A stretch of 64,000 nt of DNA from Tenacibaculum tangerinum (GCF_029853675.1 NZ_CP122539.1:2251001-2315000); one strand, 5' to 3'. Positions 54,420 to 63,458 are shown, numbered from the stretch's first letter. Notes: generated by a model not told the origin, from the letters alone. A program made the numbers and translations.

Positions 54420-55088
54420 TTATTTTTCTGGCGTAGCCACAAAATCTTTTAAATAAAAAGGCTCAAAATAAGCGACATCTTCGATGTCGTTTTTTTTGTA
54501 TTTATCAAAACTTCTATTTGCCATTTCTTTTGCTGAAGGAAACTCTCTATCAATAAAAACTGCATTTTTATGTGTAATTACTTCTTTACACTTCGCTGTT
54601 CCATCTCCAATAAAATATACTTTTCCTTGCGATAAGTACTCTTTAAAAGAGTCATTATTGATAATTTCGGCTTTAATTTCTCTTACCTGTTCGTAATTTG
54701 CGTTATAAACAGCTGCATATACTTCCATACGACGTGCATCGAGCATCGGCACAATAAGTCCTTCATCAACATGCACCTTACATGCCAGAGACTGTAATGT
54801 TTCTACCGCAATTAAAGGCTTCCCTAAAGCAAAACAGAGTCCTTTTGCTGCAGAAACTCCAATACGCAATCCTGTGTAAGAACCTGGACCTTTACTCACC
54901 GCAATCGCATCTATTTCATCAAAAGAAAGTTTAGCTTCTTTTATTACTTGTTGAATAAACGGATGCAATTTTTCTGCATGCGAATAATTGCCATCGTTTA
55001 GCTCTTGTATTGCCAAAATTTCACCATCGCTTGCGATACTTACCGAGCAATTTTTAGTCGCTGTTTCTATATTTAAGATTGCTACCAA
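54420..55088 (-). CDS. tsaB: tRNA threonylcarbamoyladenosine synthesis protein TsaB
   Basis: This 222-aa protein of the ASKHA fold begins MVAILNIETATKNCSVSI, with SHAEKLHPFIQQVI, VSKGPGSYTGLRIGVSAAKG and VPMLDARRMEVYAAVY. It is the TsaD-binding scaffold subunit that enables t6A37 formation on tRNAs reading ANN codons. It is convergent with mscS, only 2 bp apart. Confidence 0.94.
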   Translation of the reverse strand: MVAILNIETATKNCSVSIASDGEILAIQELNDGNYSHAEKLHPFIQQVIKEAKLSFDEIDAIAVSKGPGSYTGLRIGVSAAKGLCFALGKPLIAVETLQSLACKVHVDEGLIVPMLDARRMEVYAAVYNANYEQVREIKAEIINNDSFKEYLSQGKVYFIGDGTAKCKEVITHKNAVFIDREFPSAKEMANRSFDKYKKNDIEDVAYFEPFYLKDFVATPEK

Positions 55089-55207
55089 ATCAATGTTTTT
55101 TTTGACAAAGATACATTTTATGTGAAGTTTTTTTAAAAAAATGTTTTTATACTATTATTAATGTTAACTTGCTGCAAATTTTTTTTAACCCTTCAAAACA
55201 AACAACA

Positions 55208-56086
55208 ATGAAAAAAATCAACAAATTATGTTTATCAGCTTCTATTTTATTTTTAGTTAGCTCGTGTAATGTCGAAAGCGATTTCGAAACTAATCCTACA
55301 TCAAATGCGGACCTTTCAAAGCACGAAATTGCTTTTCCTGATGCTAAAGGAGTTGTAAAAACAGGATTTCTAAATGGACAAGAAATCTCTTACGAAGTAA
55401 TTAATGGATACAATGTGTATCAGGGAGACATTATTTTAACTGATAGTCAAATTAAAAGTTCTCCTGATAATTATGCCGCAAAAACGGTTGCTTTGAATAA
55501 TAGAAGATGGTCTAACAACACCGTTTACTATACCGTTAATAGAAAATTATCAAATACTCGCAGGGTATATGACGCTATAGCGCATTGGGAAGCTTACACC
55601 AATATAACATTTATTGAATTTAACCCTAAAAAAGGAAAAAGAAGTAATAACCCTACCAATTATATAGAGTTTGTGCCAGGTTTTGGTTGTTCTTCAAACG
55701 TTGGTATGATCGGTGGTAAACAAACTATTACCTTAGCCTCAGGCTGTAGTACGGGTAACGCTATACATGAAATAGCTCATGCAGTGGGTGTTTTTCACGA
55801 GCACAGTAGAGCAGATCGTGACAATCATATAGTAATCCATTATGAAAACATTAGCTCTGGTGTAGAATCTAATTTTGAAAGAGCTGTAGATAGAGGGTAT
55901 AATGCTTCTGATTATACAAGCGAATTAGATTTTGGATCAGTAATGATGTACCCTAGTAATGCCTTCTCTTCGAATGGACTTCCAACAATAACAAAACTAG
56001 ATGGATCTACATTTTCTTCTCAAAGAAATGGTTTATCGCCTTCTGATATACAGGGAATTAATCTAATGTATCCTGCATCCAACTAA
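55208..56086 (+). CDS. astacin-like zinc metalloprotease lipoprotein (M12A)
   Basis: The frame opens at 55169 but the Met at 55208 starts a good lipoprotein signal (CLSASILFLVSSC), giving 292 aa. The catalytic domain has the astacin zinc motif HEIAHAVGVFHEHSRADRD, with the three His, Glu and the family Arg-Asp, and the Met-turn SVMMYPSNAFSS with Tyr. Substrates may be host or algal proteins. A propeptide-like segment precedes the domain. A long hairpin and a solitary IS end lie downstream. Confidence 0.9.
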   Translation: MKKINKLCLSASILFLVSSCNVESDFETNPTSNADLSKHEIAFPDAKGVVKTGFLNGQEISYEVINGYNVYQGDIILTDSQIKSSPDNYAAKTVALNNRRWSNNTVYYTVNRKLSNTRRVYDAIAHWEAYTNITFIEFNPKKGKRSNNPTNYIEFVPGFGCSSNVGMIGGKQTITLASGCSTGNAIHEIAHAVGVFHEHSRADRDNHIVIHYENISSGVESNFERAVDRGYNASDYTSELDFGSVMMYPSNAFSSNGLPTITKLDGSTFSSQRNGLSPSDIQGINLMYPASN

Positions 56087-56110
56087 TCATTTGTTTTTTT
56101 AACAAAAATT

Positions 56111-56160
56111 AAGGTTGTCAAAAAAATCTAAATCATAGTTAGATTTTTTTTGACAGCCTT
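56111..56160 (+). terminator. long hairpin terminator after the metalloprotease gene
   Basis: AAGGTTGTCAAAAAAATCTAA pairs with TTAGATTTTTTTTGACAGCCTT over about 21 positions with minor mismatch (shown in parts: AAGGTTGTC with GACAGCCTT, and AATCTAA with TTAGATT), followed by T-rich sequence. Confidence 0.65.
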
Positions 56161-56188
56161 TTTAGTTACTCTCTAAAAAAACTTATTA

Positions 56189-56547
56189 ACGTGAGTTCGG
56201 GATACAATATCAAATTGAATTCACTAAAAATCAACACAATTTGATGTCGATAACATGAAGTATGAGTGATGAGACATCTCACTCTAGGGAGTTATACGAT
56301 TTATGGTTTCTTATTTTGCATTTAGGTCTATTGTGTCTCTTCTAAGAAAATTAGTTGAATGAAAATAATTTTGTATTGAGAAGTGATAGCGTGTTTCTTG
56401 ATACCCAAAAGTTTCGCAACTGCTGCTTTAAGTTAGAAAAACCACTCGAACTGAAAGTGTGCAAAAAAATTGTTGAAGAATTTAGAGACAAGCCTCTGGA
56501 ATTAAGCCCTTGTAGCTGTCGCCCTGCGATTAAATTTCTTTGCAAAT
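56189..56547. mobile_element. solitary insertion-sequence end and unassigned DNA
   Basis: ACGTGAGTTCGGGAT begins at about 56189 and is identical over 15 bp to the right terminal repeat of the IS982-type element at 28116-28130. The following bases do not match that element internally, and no transposase can be read to 56547. A plus-strand frame at 56355-56561 overlaps the tolC 3' end and is probably not a gene. Confidence 0.5.
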
Positions 56548-57876
56548 TTAATCTACGATAGATTCTCCGTAGTAAAATTTCAATACTTTTGTTTTAAACA
56601 CATAATCGTATTTAGCTCTAATCATAGCGCCTTCTGCATTTACCAATCGATTACGCACCTGATCAAAATCGAACTGTGTCATTGACCCGTAATCGTAACT
56701 AACTTGTGCGTTTTTAAAGGCTTCTTTTTGTGCTTCTAAAGATATTTGTGCAGCCTCATACGTTTTAGCAGCAGCTTTTGCGTCTAAAAAGGCTCTTTCG
56801 ATTTCTTGTTGTAATTGTAGTTTTTGATTCTGTAATCTCAATTCACTAATTGAATTGTTGACTATAGATCGTTCAACATTGGCATCATTTCTAAACCCAC
56901 TGAAGATTGGAATATTCACTCTAAGCCCTAAACTAAAACCTAAATTTCCATCTAACTGTTCTAAAAGCTTACCCGTTGGAATAGAAGGATCTATAAAATA
57001 CCTATAATTGGTGTTTGCTCCTAAAGAGGCATCAATACTGGGATAATATCCTGATTTAGCGATTTCAACTTCTAGTTTGGCATTTTGAATGTCTAATTTC
57101 GCTTTTTCAATCTCTGGCCATGCAGACACGGCTTTTTCATATACCATATTTGAGTTTTCGTATAATAATGCCGCCGAAGGTGAACCTACTTCGATGGCAG
57201 CTACGTCAAATCCTTCAGAAGATATTTGTAGTAATTGACTTAATCTTAACAAAGCAATACTCAATGTATTTTCTTGTAACACTACATTTTGTATATCACT
57301 TGCCGCAGTAGATTCTACATTTAACAAATCTCCTTTAGGAATGGCACCTCCTTCAAATTGGGCTTTTGCTCTATTGATTTGTTTTTTACTTATTTCTGCT
57401 TGTACTCTAGCAACTTCTAGGTTTTCTTTCGCAAACAATACATTTAAGTATTCGTTAACTACATTTAATGAAATATCATTCTCTACTTTAGCTAAATCTA
57501 ACTTACTCCCTTCTACTCCCAATAATGCTTGCCTTTTTTGATTCAAGTTTCTAAAACCATTAAAAATTGTATAACCAGCATTTACCCCTACTGCTCCTCC
57601 AAACAGGGTTGTGTTTTCAGTTCTGTTTTGAGATACAGGATCGAATGTTGAACCTGTAGATAGGTTTCCACTAGTCGACCCACTTAAACTAGGCAAAAAG
57701 TTTGCCTTGTTACTCTTAACATCTGCTTCAGCAACCTCAATATTGAGGCGATTTTGCTTTACAGTTATATTATTTTTTAATGCGTAATTTACACACTCTT
57801 TAAGTGTCCATTTTTTTTGAGAAAATACAGCCAAAGACATAAAAATAGCTGTAAATAATGCAATTTTAGTTTTCAA
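56548..57876 (-). CDS. TolC-family outer membrane efflux protein
   Basis: This 442-aa protein has a signal peptide (MKTKIALFTAIFMSLAVFSQ), the duplicated TolC plan of long coiled helices (KESVNYALKNN-like WTLKECVNYALKNNITVKQN and VNIPIFSGFRNDANVERSIV), and a conserved barrel part (LGFSLGLRVNIPIFSGF). It forms the outer-membrane duct of tripartite efflux or type I secretion. The membrane fusion and pump genes that normally precede it are not here, only the cytochrome oxidase operon further upstream. Confidence 0.92.
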   Translation of the reverse strand: MKTKIALFTAIFMSLAVFSQKKWTLKECVNYALKNNITVKQNRLNIEVAEADVKSNKANFLPSLSGSTSGNLSTGSTFDPVSQNRTENTTLFGGAVGVNAGYTIFNGFRNLNQKRQALLGVEGSKLDLAKVENDISLNVVNEYLNVLFAKENLEVARVQAEISKKQINRAKAQFEGGAIPKGDLLNVESTAASDIQNVVLQENTLSIALLRLSQLLQISSEGFDVAAIEVGSPSAALLYENSNMVYEKAVSAWPEIEKAKLDIQNAKLEVEIAKSGYYPSIDASLGANTNYRYFIDPSIPTGKLLEQLDGNLGFSLGLRVNIPIFSGFRNDANVERSIVNNSISELRLQNQKLQLQQEIERAFLDAKAAAKTYEAAQISLEAQKEAFKNAQVSYDYGSMTQFDFDQVRNRLVNAEGAMIRAKYDYVFKTKVLKFYYGESIVD

Positions 57877-58047
57877 AAGATCAATATTTTTTATTTAAAC
57901 GTTGTTAGTTGATATTTTAATACATGCATTTTTCTGTACATTAGAAAAAGCTGACAACCAAGCTTCAATGCTACGAAAACATCGATAGTTTATGTTGATT
58001 GCTACTATATGACGGTTCTAGGCAAAATATGTTACAAAAAAAGATAG

Positions 58048-58272
58048 TTAATTATCAATGCTCTTTTTTGTGCTTTTTCTATGACGGTAAATAAAATAAA
58101 AAAGCAGGGCTACTAATATATAGGGAAACACCATTAAATAGGTAATTCCATTATTAACTCCCTCTGCAATGGTTTCATTTCCTCCTTCTACCACAGCTTT
58201 ACACATCGCACATTGTGAGGATGCTTTTAAAGAAAAAAACAAAACGATTAAAAAAATACTTTTTTTATACAT
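58048..58272 (-). CDS. small CxxC membrane protein at the end of the cytochrome oxidase operon
   Basis: This 74-aa protein has a signal peptide (YKKSIFLIVLFFSLKASSQ), then CAMCKAVVEGG with a CxxC pair just after the predicted cleavage site, and one C-terminal membrane helix (YLMVFPYILVALLFYFIYRH). The CxxC would face the periplasm, so a role in copper delivery or thiol exchange for cytochrome oxidase is plausible (inference). It overlaps the DUF420 gene by 8 bp. Confidence 0.75.
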   Translation of the reverse strand: MYKKSIFLIVLFFSLKASSQCAMCKAVVEGGNETIAEGVNNGITYLMVFPYILVALLFYFIYRHRKSTKKSIDN

Positions 58273-58785
58273 AATACGGTGCTATCATTATATATACAAC
58301 CACTCCTGTTACCGCAACATACAACCACAATGGGAATGTTATTTTCGCTATTTTTTTGTGTTCAGGAAAATTTCCTAAGCGGGCTCTCATAAACGTAATT
58401 AACACCAATGGAATAATTACAATTGATAATAAGATATGTGTTATTAAAATAAAGAAATACACATATCTCAACACTCCTTCTCCTCCGAAAGGAGTAGAAT
58501 CTGAAGTCATGTGATACGCCACATACATAACTAAGAACAATGCAGAACAAATAATGGCTGTAGTGTTTAGTTGTTCGTGTGCCTTTCTTTTTCCGTTTTT
58601 AATTGCTACTACAGATGCTACTAATAGTACAGCTGTTAAGGCGTTTATACTGGCATAAATGGGTGGTAAAAAAGATAAGGGTTCTACATTCGGAATTCTA
58701 ATTCCGAATAAAGCGGCTACAGCAACGGGTATTACAATAGAAACTATAGTAATGAACCTTTTATATTTTTTTCTTTTGTACTCAT
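58265..58785 (-). pseudogene. DUF420 membrane protein with a frameshift in a poly-A tract at codon 7
   Basis: The protein frame from 58265 is open up to 58786 and reads a full four-helix DUF420 protein (SIVIPVAVAALFGIRIPNVE, PPIYASINALTAVLLVASVV, LFLVMYVAYHMTSDSTPFGG), but contains no ATG at its upstream end. The natural ATG (58785-58783, giving MSTKEK) is in another frame. A run of seven A on the minus strand (plus 58766-58772) separates them; eight would restore MSTKEKKYKRF. So there is either a real -1 mutation, a slippage-controlled switch or a sequencing error. Otherwise the gene is intact and tightly placed between sco and the CxxC gene. Confidence 0.8.
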
Positions 58786-58786
58786 A

Positions 58787-59434
58787 TTATTCTTTCAATA
58801 ATAACTTAATATCTTCTTTTAACTCACTGATTTGATTTCCGAAATTATGTTCATCTAAAGCGCGATAATACATTATTGGATTTCCGTGTTCATCGTAACG
58901 AGAGCGAATATATCCGTCTTTATCGACCAAAGCAAATAAGCCTGAATGTTCAAATCCACCATGACTTACTTCTCCTTTTCCTGCATATAATTTAAAGCCT
59001 TCATTCGATAAGTCATATACAACATCTTCTGGTTTTCCTGTTAATAAATGCCAGTTTTTATGGTTAATACCATGCTTTTTAGCATATTCTTTTAATTGTG
59101 CTGGTGTATCTATTTCTGGAGTAATTGAAAACGAGGCAATTCCGAAGTTAGGATTTCCCATAAATTCATTTTGAAGGATAACCATTTGTTCGTTCATTAA
59201 CGGACAAATTGTTGGGCATGTAGCAAAAAAGAATTCTACCACATATACTTTTCCTTCGTAATCTTTATTGGTAATGGTTTCACCATTTTGATTAATAAAT
59301 TCAAATGCTGGAACTTTTTCAAATTTGTGCAAATTTGCTGTTTTAAAATGTGCCACAATCTTTGGGATTGCATAAATACCGAAAAGCAACACAATGAATG
59401 AGATACCTATATATGAATAGTTTTGTTTTTTCAT
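58787..59434 (-). CDS. SCO1/SenC family copper chaperone for cytochrome c oxidase
   Basis: This 215-aa protein has one N-terminal membrane anchor and a thioredoxin-like SCO domain with copper ligands CPTIC (FFFATCPTICPLMNEQMVIL) and a His in FEHSGLFALVDKDG. It delivers copper to the CuA site of cytochrome oxidase or reduces its cysteines. It lies between a Cys-less SCO-like gene and DUF420 in the oxidase operon. Confidence 0.94.
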   Translation of the reverse strand: MKKQNYSYIGISFIVLLFGIYAIPKIVAHFKTANLHKFEKVPAFEFINQNGETITNKDYEGKVYVVEFFFATCPTICPLMNEQMVILQNEFMGNPNFGIASFSITPEIDTPAQLKEYAKKHGINHKNWHLLTGKPEDVVYDLSNEGFKLYAGKGEVSHGGFEHSGLFALVDKDGYIRSRYDEHGNPIMYYRALDEHNFGNQISELKEDIKLLLKE

Positions 59435-59447
59435 AATTCAATACATC

Positions 59448-60095
59448 TTAAATTTCTCTATCTGCATTGTTCTTTTTTAGTGCTAAACGATACTCTGCCA
59501 ATACTACTTTCACATCGTCTTTCATCTTATTCTTGAGTTCTGCTACCGATTTCATATTGTACCCAAATAATTTGCCATCGGCGCTATCTTCGTCATCGGT
59601 GCGTCCTCGTAAGTTCAACTTCTTGTCAATGATAAACGCTTTTGATGAGTGCAACATACTATCTAACGGTTCATTTGTTTTGAAACTATCGTACAAAACT
59701 TTTATTTCTGTATCGTTTGCATACACAAAATTCCATTTTATCATATTTGTATAGGCTCCTATTTCTTTTTCAAGTTTTTGAACGTCTTCTTCTATATCTT
59801 TAGATGCTATGACTATTAATTGATAGTTTTTAAACCCATAAAATGGTTTGTATATTTTTTCGTTTAAATTAAATAGCTCTCCTTTTGACTCTTTTATATT
59901 GCTTCCTATAAACGTTACAATTGATATTTTATTTTCAAATTGATGTTTCTTGCTAACAGATGCTATATCTATCACATTTTGAGTAAGCGCTGGTAGCTTC
60001 GCAAAGTTATTGATTCCTAAAGATAAAAATATGTAAAACAATAGTGGTACTATAAAAAGTGCGATAAGCACTATATATTTTTTTGTTTTATTCAT
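59448..60095 (-). CDS. membrane-anchored Cys-less SCO-like protein
   Basis: This 215-aa protein has one N-terminal membrane helix (YIVLIALFIVPLLFYIFLSL) and a soluble domain with no Cys at all. The segment SSKAFIIDKKLNLRGRTDDE matches the layout of ALVDKDGYIRSRYDE in the next SCO protein, so it is probably a thioredoxin-fold relative that has lost the metal site. It is 13 bp upstream of the sco gene. A non-catalytic partner in oxidase assembly is a reasonable guess. Confidence 0.7.
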   Translation of the reverse strand: MNKTKKYIVLIALFIVPLLFYIFLSLGINNFAKLPALTQNVIDIASVSKKHQFENKISIVTFIGSNIKESKGELFNLNEKIYKPFYGFKNYQLIVIASKDIEEDVQKLEKEIGAYTNMIKWNFVYANDTEIKVLYDSFKTNEPLDSMLHSSKAFIIDKKLNLRGRTDDEDSADGKLFGYNMKSVAELKNKMKDDVKVVLAEYRLALKKNNADREI

Positions 60096-60116
60096 TTTAT
60101 GATTAATTATATAAAA

Positions 60117-60140
60117 AAAGGTGGTTATAACACCACCTTT
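60117..60140. terminator. hairpin inside the cytochrome oxidase operon, after the subunit IV gene
   Basis: AAAGGTGGT and ACCACCTTT form a 9-bp stem with loop TATAAC, followed by A/T runs. On the minus strand it follows the subunit IV gene, so the structural genes may be transcribed more than the assembly genes behind it. Confidence 0.7.
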
Positions 60141-60158
60141 TTATTTTGTTTTATTTGA

Positions 60159-60497
60159 TTACCATTTTACTAATGGTGCTAATGTATCGTGTAAGTAATC
60201 ACCTTCAATTAATACGAGTGTTACCAAATAACAGATTAGAAATACTGCTGTCCAAACAATAGCACGTCTAAACCATTTTTTCTCACCTTCTAAGTGCATG
60301 AAAGCCCAAGCAATGTAATAGGCTTTTACAATAGTTAAGATAATAAATATCCAGTTTAACCAACTGGTACCCCATCCGTGTAAGTGTAAGAACGCTGGTT
60401 TTATAATACCTAAAGCAACTTCTACCGTTGTTACTACTGTTAAGATTGCTAAAACAATCCAGATTCTTTTTGTATTTGATTCGTGTGCGTGTGCCAT
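60159..60497 (-). CDS. cytochrome c oxidase subunit IV-like protein
   Basis: This 112-aa protein has three membrane helices and the prokaryotic subunit IV pattern (WIVLAILTVVTTVEVALGII, WLNWIFIILTIVKAYYIAWA, FMHLEGEKKWFRRA). It is a small accessory subunit of the terminal oxidase. It follows the second subunit III gene by 18 bp. Confidence 0.9.
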   Translation of the reverse strand: MAHAHESNTKRIWIVLAILTVVTTVEVALGIIKPAFLHLHGWGTSWLNWIFIILTIVKAYYIAWAFMHLEGEKKWFRRAIVWTAVFLICYLVTLVLIEGDYLHDTLAPLVKW

Positions 60498-60515
60498 TTT
60501 TTCTTTTTTAATAAA

Positions 60516-61499
60516 TTATACCAAGTAGAAAAAGGTAAATACAAATACCCAAACTAAATCTACAAAGTGCCAATACAATCCTACTTTTTCAACCATTTCA
60601 TAGTGTCCTCTACGCTCATAGGTACCTAATACTACATTGAAAAATATAATGATATTGATAATAATTCCTGAAAATACGTGAAATCCGTGGAAACCTGTAA
60701 TAAAGAAAAAGAAATCTGCAAAAATTGGGTTACCGTATTCATTTACGTGCAAGTTTGCGCCTTCTACTACCATGTTCGCTTTTGCTAATTGCGCTAAACT
60801 TTCTTCTCTTGATAAAATTATTTTTTGCTTGGTTTCTGGATTTAACTGCTCTGTTCTGATCAATAACGATGGATCTGCTTTAAACGCTTCTTGCACCTGT
60901 GCGACAGAATAGGTAGAAATAGTAGGTTCACTTTCAAACCACAATCCGTTGGTTCTAGAATGTTGTACTCTTTCGTCTTTTCTTTCGTTGTGAACAAAAT
61001 CTGCCAAAGCAATTTGGTGACCGTCTTTTACGAATTGTAAAATGTGGTTATCGGTGGTTTTAACAGCCCCATAAGAACCGTTGATAAAGTTTTTCCACTC
61101 CCATGCTTGTGATCCAACGAAAATCATACCGAAGATAATAGTTGCAAACATATACCATGCTACCTTTTTTTGTTGCATTTTATGACCTGCATCTACTGCT
61201 AACACCATCGTTACCGATGATACAATTAAAATAAATGTCATTAATGCTACATAATACATTGGCGCATGAACACCATGTAATCCCGGAAAGTGTGTAAATA
61301 CTTCATCAGCAATTGGCCAAGTATCGATAAACTTAAAACGCGTTAAACCGTACGCTGCTAAAAAGCCAGAAAAAGTTAATGCATCTGATACGATGAAAAA
61401 CCACATCATCATTTTACCATAACTAGCGCCGAATGGTCTTACTCCACCTCCGCTCCAGGTTTCTTTGTTGTCAGAATTTACAGCAATATTTGCTTCCAT
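60516..61499 (-). CDS. cytochrome c oxidase subunit III, long form
   Basis: This 327-aa subunit III has the usual helices (MMMWFFIVSDALTFSGFLAA, ITGFHGFHVFSGIIINIIIF, GLYWHFVDLVWVFVFTFFYL) with a hydrophilic insertion of about 110 residues between the early and late helices (from about HILQFVKDGHQIAL to EYGNPIFADF). This insertion is a known feature of one of the two subunit III paralogues in Bacteroidetes. It follows a shorter subunit III gene. Confidence 0.92.
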   Translation of the reverse strand: MEANIAVNSDNKETWSGGGVRPFGASYGKMMMWFFIVSDALTFSGFLAAYGLTRFKFIDTWPIADEVFTHFPGLHGVHAPMYYVALMTFILIVSSVTMVLAVDAGHKMQQKKVAWYMFATIIFGMIFVGSQAWEWKNFINGSYGAVKTTDNHILQFVKDGHQIALADFVHNERKDERVQHSRTNGLWFESEPTISTYSVAQVQEAFKADPSLLIRTEQLNPETKQKIILSREESLAQLAKANMVVEGANLHVNEYGNPIFADFFFFITGFHGFHVFSGIIINIIIFFNVVLGTYERRGHYEMVEKVGLYWHFVDLVWVFVFTFFYLV

Positions 61500-61555
61500 A
61501 AATATCTTATTGTTAATTTTTGTTAAATCAGTGCGCCAAAATTACGCATTTTTCA

Positions 61556-62140
61556 TCATCTAATAAAATAGAAAAAGAAAAATAGATAAATCCACAGTAC
61601 ATCAACGAAGTGCCAAAAGATTGCACCGAGTTCAAACCCAAGCATATCGGTTGATGAATACTTCTTTTTAAAATGATTATAAATAACGACTAAAAGCACT
61701 ATAATCCCTGCAATTAGGTGTAAAACGTGCATAAATGTTATTCCTATGATAAAGGATGTTGACACGGTACTATCTGGTCCTGTAAAATAAAGACCTATAG
61801 CTTTTAGCTCATTAAAACCTACGTATTGATACCATACAAAGCCTAAACCTAACACTAAAGTTAGTAGTAAAAAAATAAAAGACGCTTGTATATTATCTTT
61901 TTTTAGCAGCTTTTGTGATAAAAATAGCGTAACACTACTCAATACGATTAATACTGTACTCACATAAAATGCTTGCGGTAAATCGAAGGTAACCCAATCT
62001 TCACGATTCATACTTACTACATAAGCACTGGTTAAGCCTGCAAAAAACATTACCATACTAATCATAGAAACCCATAACATGGGTTTTGCCGACTTGCGTT
62101 TTGCTACTTGTAATTCTCTTTGTATTGATTGTTCACTCAT
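61556..62140 (-). CDS. cytochrome c oxidase subunit III, short form
   Basis: This 194-aa protein has five membrane helices (MLWVSMISMVMFFAGLTSAY, IIGITFMHVLHLIAGIIVLL, IFWHFVDVLWIYLFFFFYFI). The His and Glu positions of subunit III helices are present. Its ATG overlaps the last base of the ctaB stop (TAATG). Two adjacent subunit III genes are typical of this phylum's caa3-type oxidase clusters; subunits I and II lie elsewhere. Confidence 0.92.
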   Translation of the reverse strand: MSEQSIQRELQVAKRKSAKPMLWVSMISMVMFFAGLTSAYVVSMNREDWVTFDLPQAFYVSTVLIVLSSVTLFLSQKLLKKDNIQASFIFLLLTLVLGLGFVWYQYVGFNELKAIGLYFTGPDSTVSTSFIIGITFMHVLHLIAGIIVLLVVIYNHFKKKYSSTDMLGFELGAIFWHFVDVLWIYLFFFFYFIR

Positions 62141-63090
62141 TAGTGTAAAAATTTATCTACCACATATAGTATGGGTACAATTGTAATATAAAAAACACTC
62201 ATTAGCATTAATTTACGAGCATCGGTATTTTTTTCTGTTTTATATAGTTGTATGGCATAATACAACATAAGCATCCCTAGTAAAAAGATAATCACTGCTG
62301 TTAAGGGATAGATGTATAAATCTCCTGTTACTTTAAGTACTGGTGCAATCGACATTAATATCATAATACAGGTATAAAAGATAATTTGCACCACCGCTCC
62401 TTTATCTTTTTTATCCATCGGAAGCATGTGCAGTCCTGCTTTGTTGTATTCTTCAAACTGTAACCACCCGATAGCCCAAAAGTGTGGGAATTGCCAAAAA
62501 AACTGAATCATGAATAAAAACCCTGCTTCTATCCCAAATTTTCCCGTTGCTGCGACCCATCCTAACATAAAAGGAATGGCTCCTGGAATGGCTCCTACAA
62601 AAACGGCTAGTGGTGTTACTGCTTTTAACGGCGTGTAAGCACTCGTGTATAAAAAAATTGAAATCGCTCCAAATAAGGCACACTTCGGATTGATTACATA
62701 TAAAATAGCAATACCTGCAATCGTAAAAATAGTGGCAATTATTAAAGCGGTTGTAGTAGACATTCTTCCTGATGGCAACGGTCGGTTTTTGGTTCGTTGC
62801 ATAACGGCATCAATATCTTTTTCTATCACTTGATTGAATGCATTGGAAGCTCCAACCATTAAATAGCCTCCTAAGGCTAACAGCAATACGGTTGTATAGT
62901 CTATCGTTTCTGCTCCTAATAAATACCCTGTAATAGAAGTAAAAACTACACTAATTGACAACCCTACTTTAGTAAGTTGTTTAAAGTCTTTATAGATTGA
63001 TTTTACGGAAGATTCAGTATGTACCGACGAAACAGAATTCACTTCTTTATTTAAAAATTTTTGCAAAGATATTTTATTCTTATTGAACAA
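62140..63090 (-). CDS. ctaB: protoheme IX farnesyltransferase (heme O synthase)
   Basis: This 316-aa UbiA-family enzyme has nine or so membrane helices and the prenyl-diphosphate site ASNAFNQVIEKDIDAVMQRT followed by KNRPLPSGRM. It farnesylates heme B to heme O for terminal oxidases. It heads the operon ctaB, two subunit III genes, subunit IV, SCO-like, SCO, DUF420 and CxxC protein. The N-terminal extension of about 35 residues is usual for the group. Confidence 0.95.
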   Translation of the reverse strand: MFNKNKISLQKFLNKEVNSVSSVHTESSVKSIYKDFKQLTKVGLSISVVFTSITGYLLGAETIDYTTVLLLALGGYLMVGASNAFNQVIEKDIDAVMQRTKNRPLPSGRMSTTTALIIATIFTIAGIAILYVINPKCALFGAISIFLYTSAYTPLKAVTPLAVFVGAIPGAIPFMLGWVAATGKFGIEAGFLFMIQFFWQFPHFWAIGWLQFEEYNKAGLHMLPMDKKDKGAVVQIIFYTCIMILMSIAPVLKVTGDLYIYPLTAVIIFLLGMLMLYYAIQLYKTEKNTDARKLMLMSVFYITIVPILYVVDKFLH

Positions 63091-63136
63091 CCATATATTT
63101 TTAGTGGAATTGAGAGCGAAAAAAGTTAAAAACCGC

Positions 63137-63166
63137 TTTGTAATTCAAAAAATGATGTTATATTTG
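63137..63166 (+). promoter_or_regulatory. Bacteroidetes-type promoter of the tRNA cluster
   Basis: TTTG at 63137-63140 is followed after 18 bp by TATATTTG at 63159-63166. Both boxes match the sigma-A consensus and lie about 50 bp upstream of tRNA-Gly. Confidence 0.7.
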
Positions 63167-63214
63167 CACCCGCATTCGCAGTAATGTGCGTTCATTAACA
63201 TAGAAAATGACTAC

Positions 63215-63289
63215 GCGAAAGTAGCTCAGGGGTAGAGCATCACCTTGCCAAGGTGAGGGTCGCGGGTTCAAATCCCGTCTTTCGCTCCA
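63215..63289 (+). tRNA. tRNA-Gly (anticodon GCC)
   Basis: The acceptor stem GCGAAAG pairs with CTTTCGC, the anticodon arm is TCACC-TTGCCAA-GGTGA with anticodon GCC, the T loop is GGTTCAAATCC, and the 3' end TCCA is encoded. Confidence 0.95.
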
Positions 63290-63309
63290 ACCTTTTTTTA
63301 AAAGAGTAT

Positions 63310-63398
63310 GCTGAAGTGGTGGAATTGGTAGACACGTTGGACTTAAAATCCAATGAGCCGTAATGCTCGTGCGGGTTCAAGTCCCGCCTTCAGTACCA
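63310..63398 (+). tRNA. tRNA-Leu (anticodon TAA), copy 1
   Basis: The acceptor GCTGAAG pairs with CTTCAGT, the anticodon arm is TTGGA-CTTAAAA-TCCAA with anticodon TAA, the long variable arm has GAGC/GCTC, and T loop GGTTCAAGTCC. The 3' end ACCA is encoded. Confidence 0.95.
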
Positions 63399-63400
63399 AG

Positions 63401-63426
63401 AAACCTCACTTGTATGAGTGAGGTTT
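63401..63426 (+). terminator. hairpin between the two tRNA-Leu genes
   Basis: AAACCTCACT and AGTGAGGTTT form a 10-bp stem with loop TGTATG, directly after tRNA-Leu copy 1, with T-rich sequence behind. Confidence 0.7.
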
Positions 63427-63458
63427 CATTTTAACAATAGTCATTTAAAAAAGCATAC

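Noticed and set aside
56355..56561. 68-aa plus-strand frame with several Cys near a solitary IS end
   Set aside because: It overlaps the 3' end of the TolC gene, and its Cys-rich sequence has no regular spacing or signal. Probably chance or IS debris.
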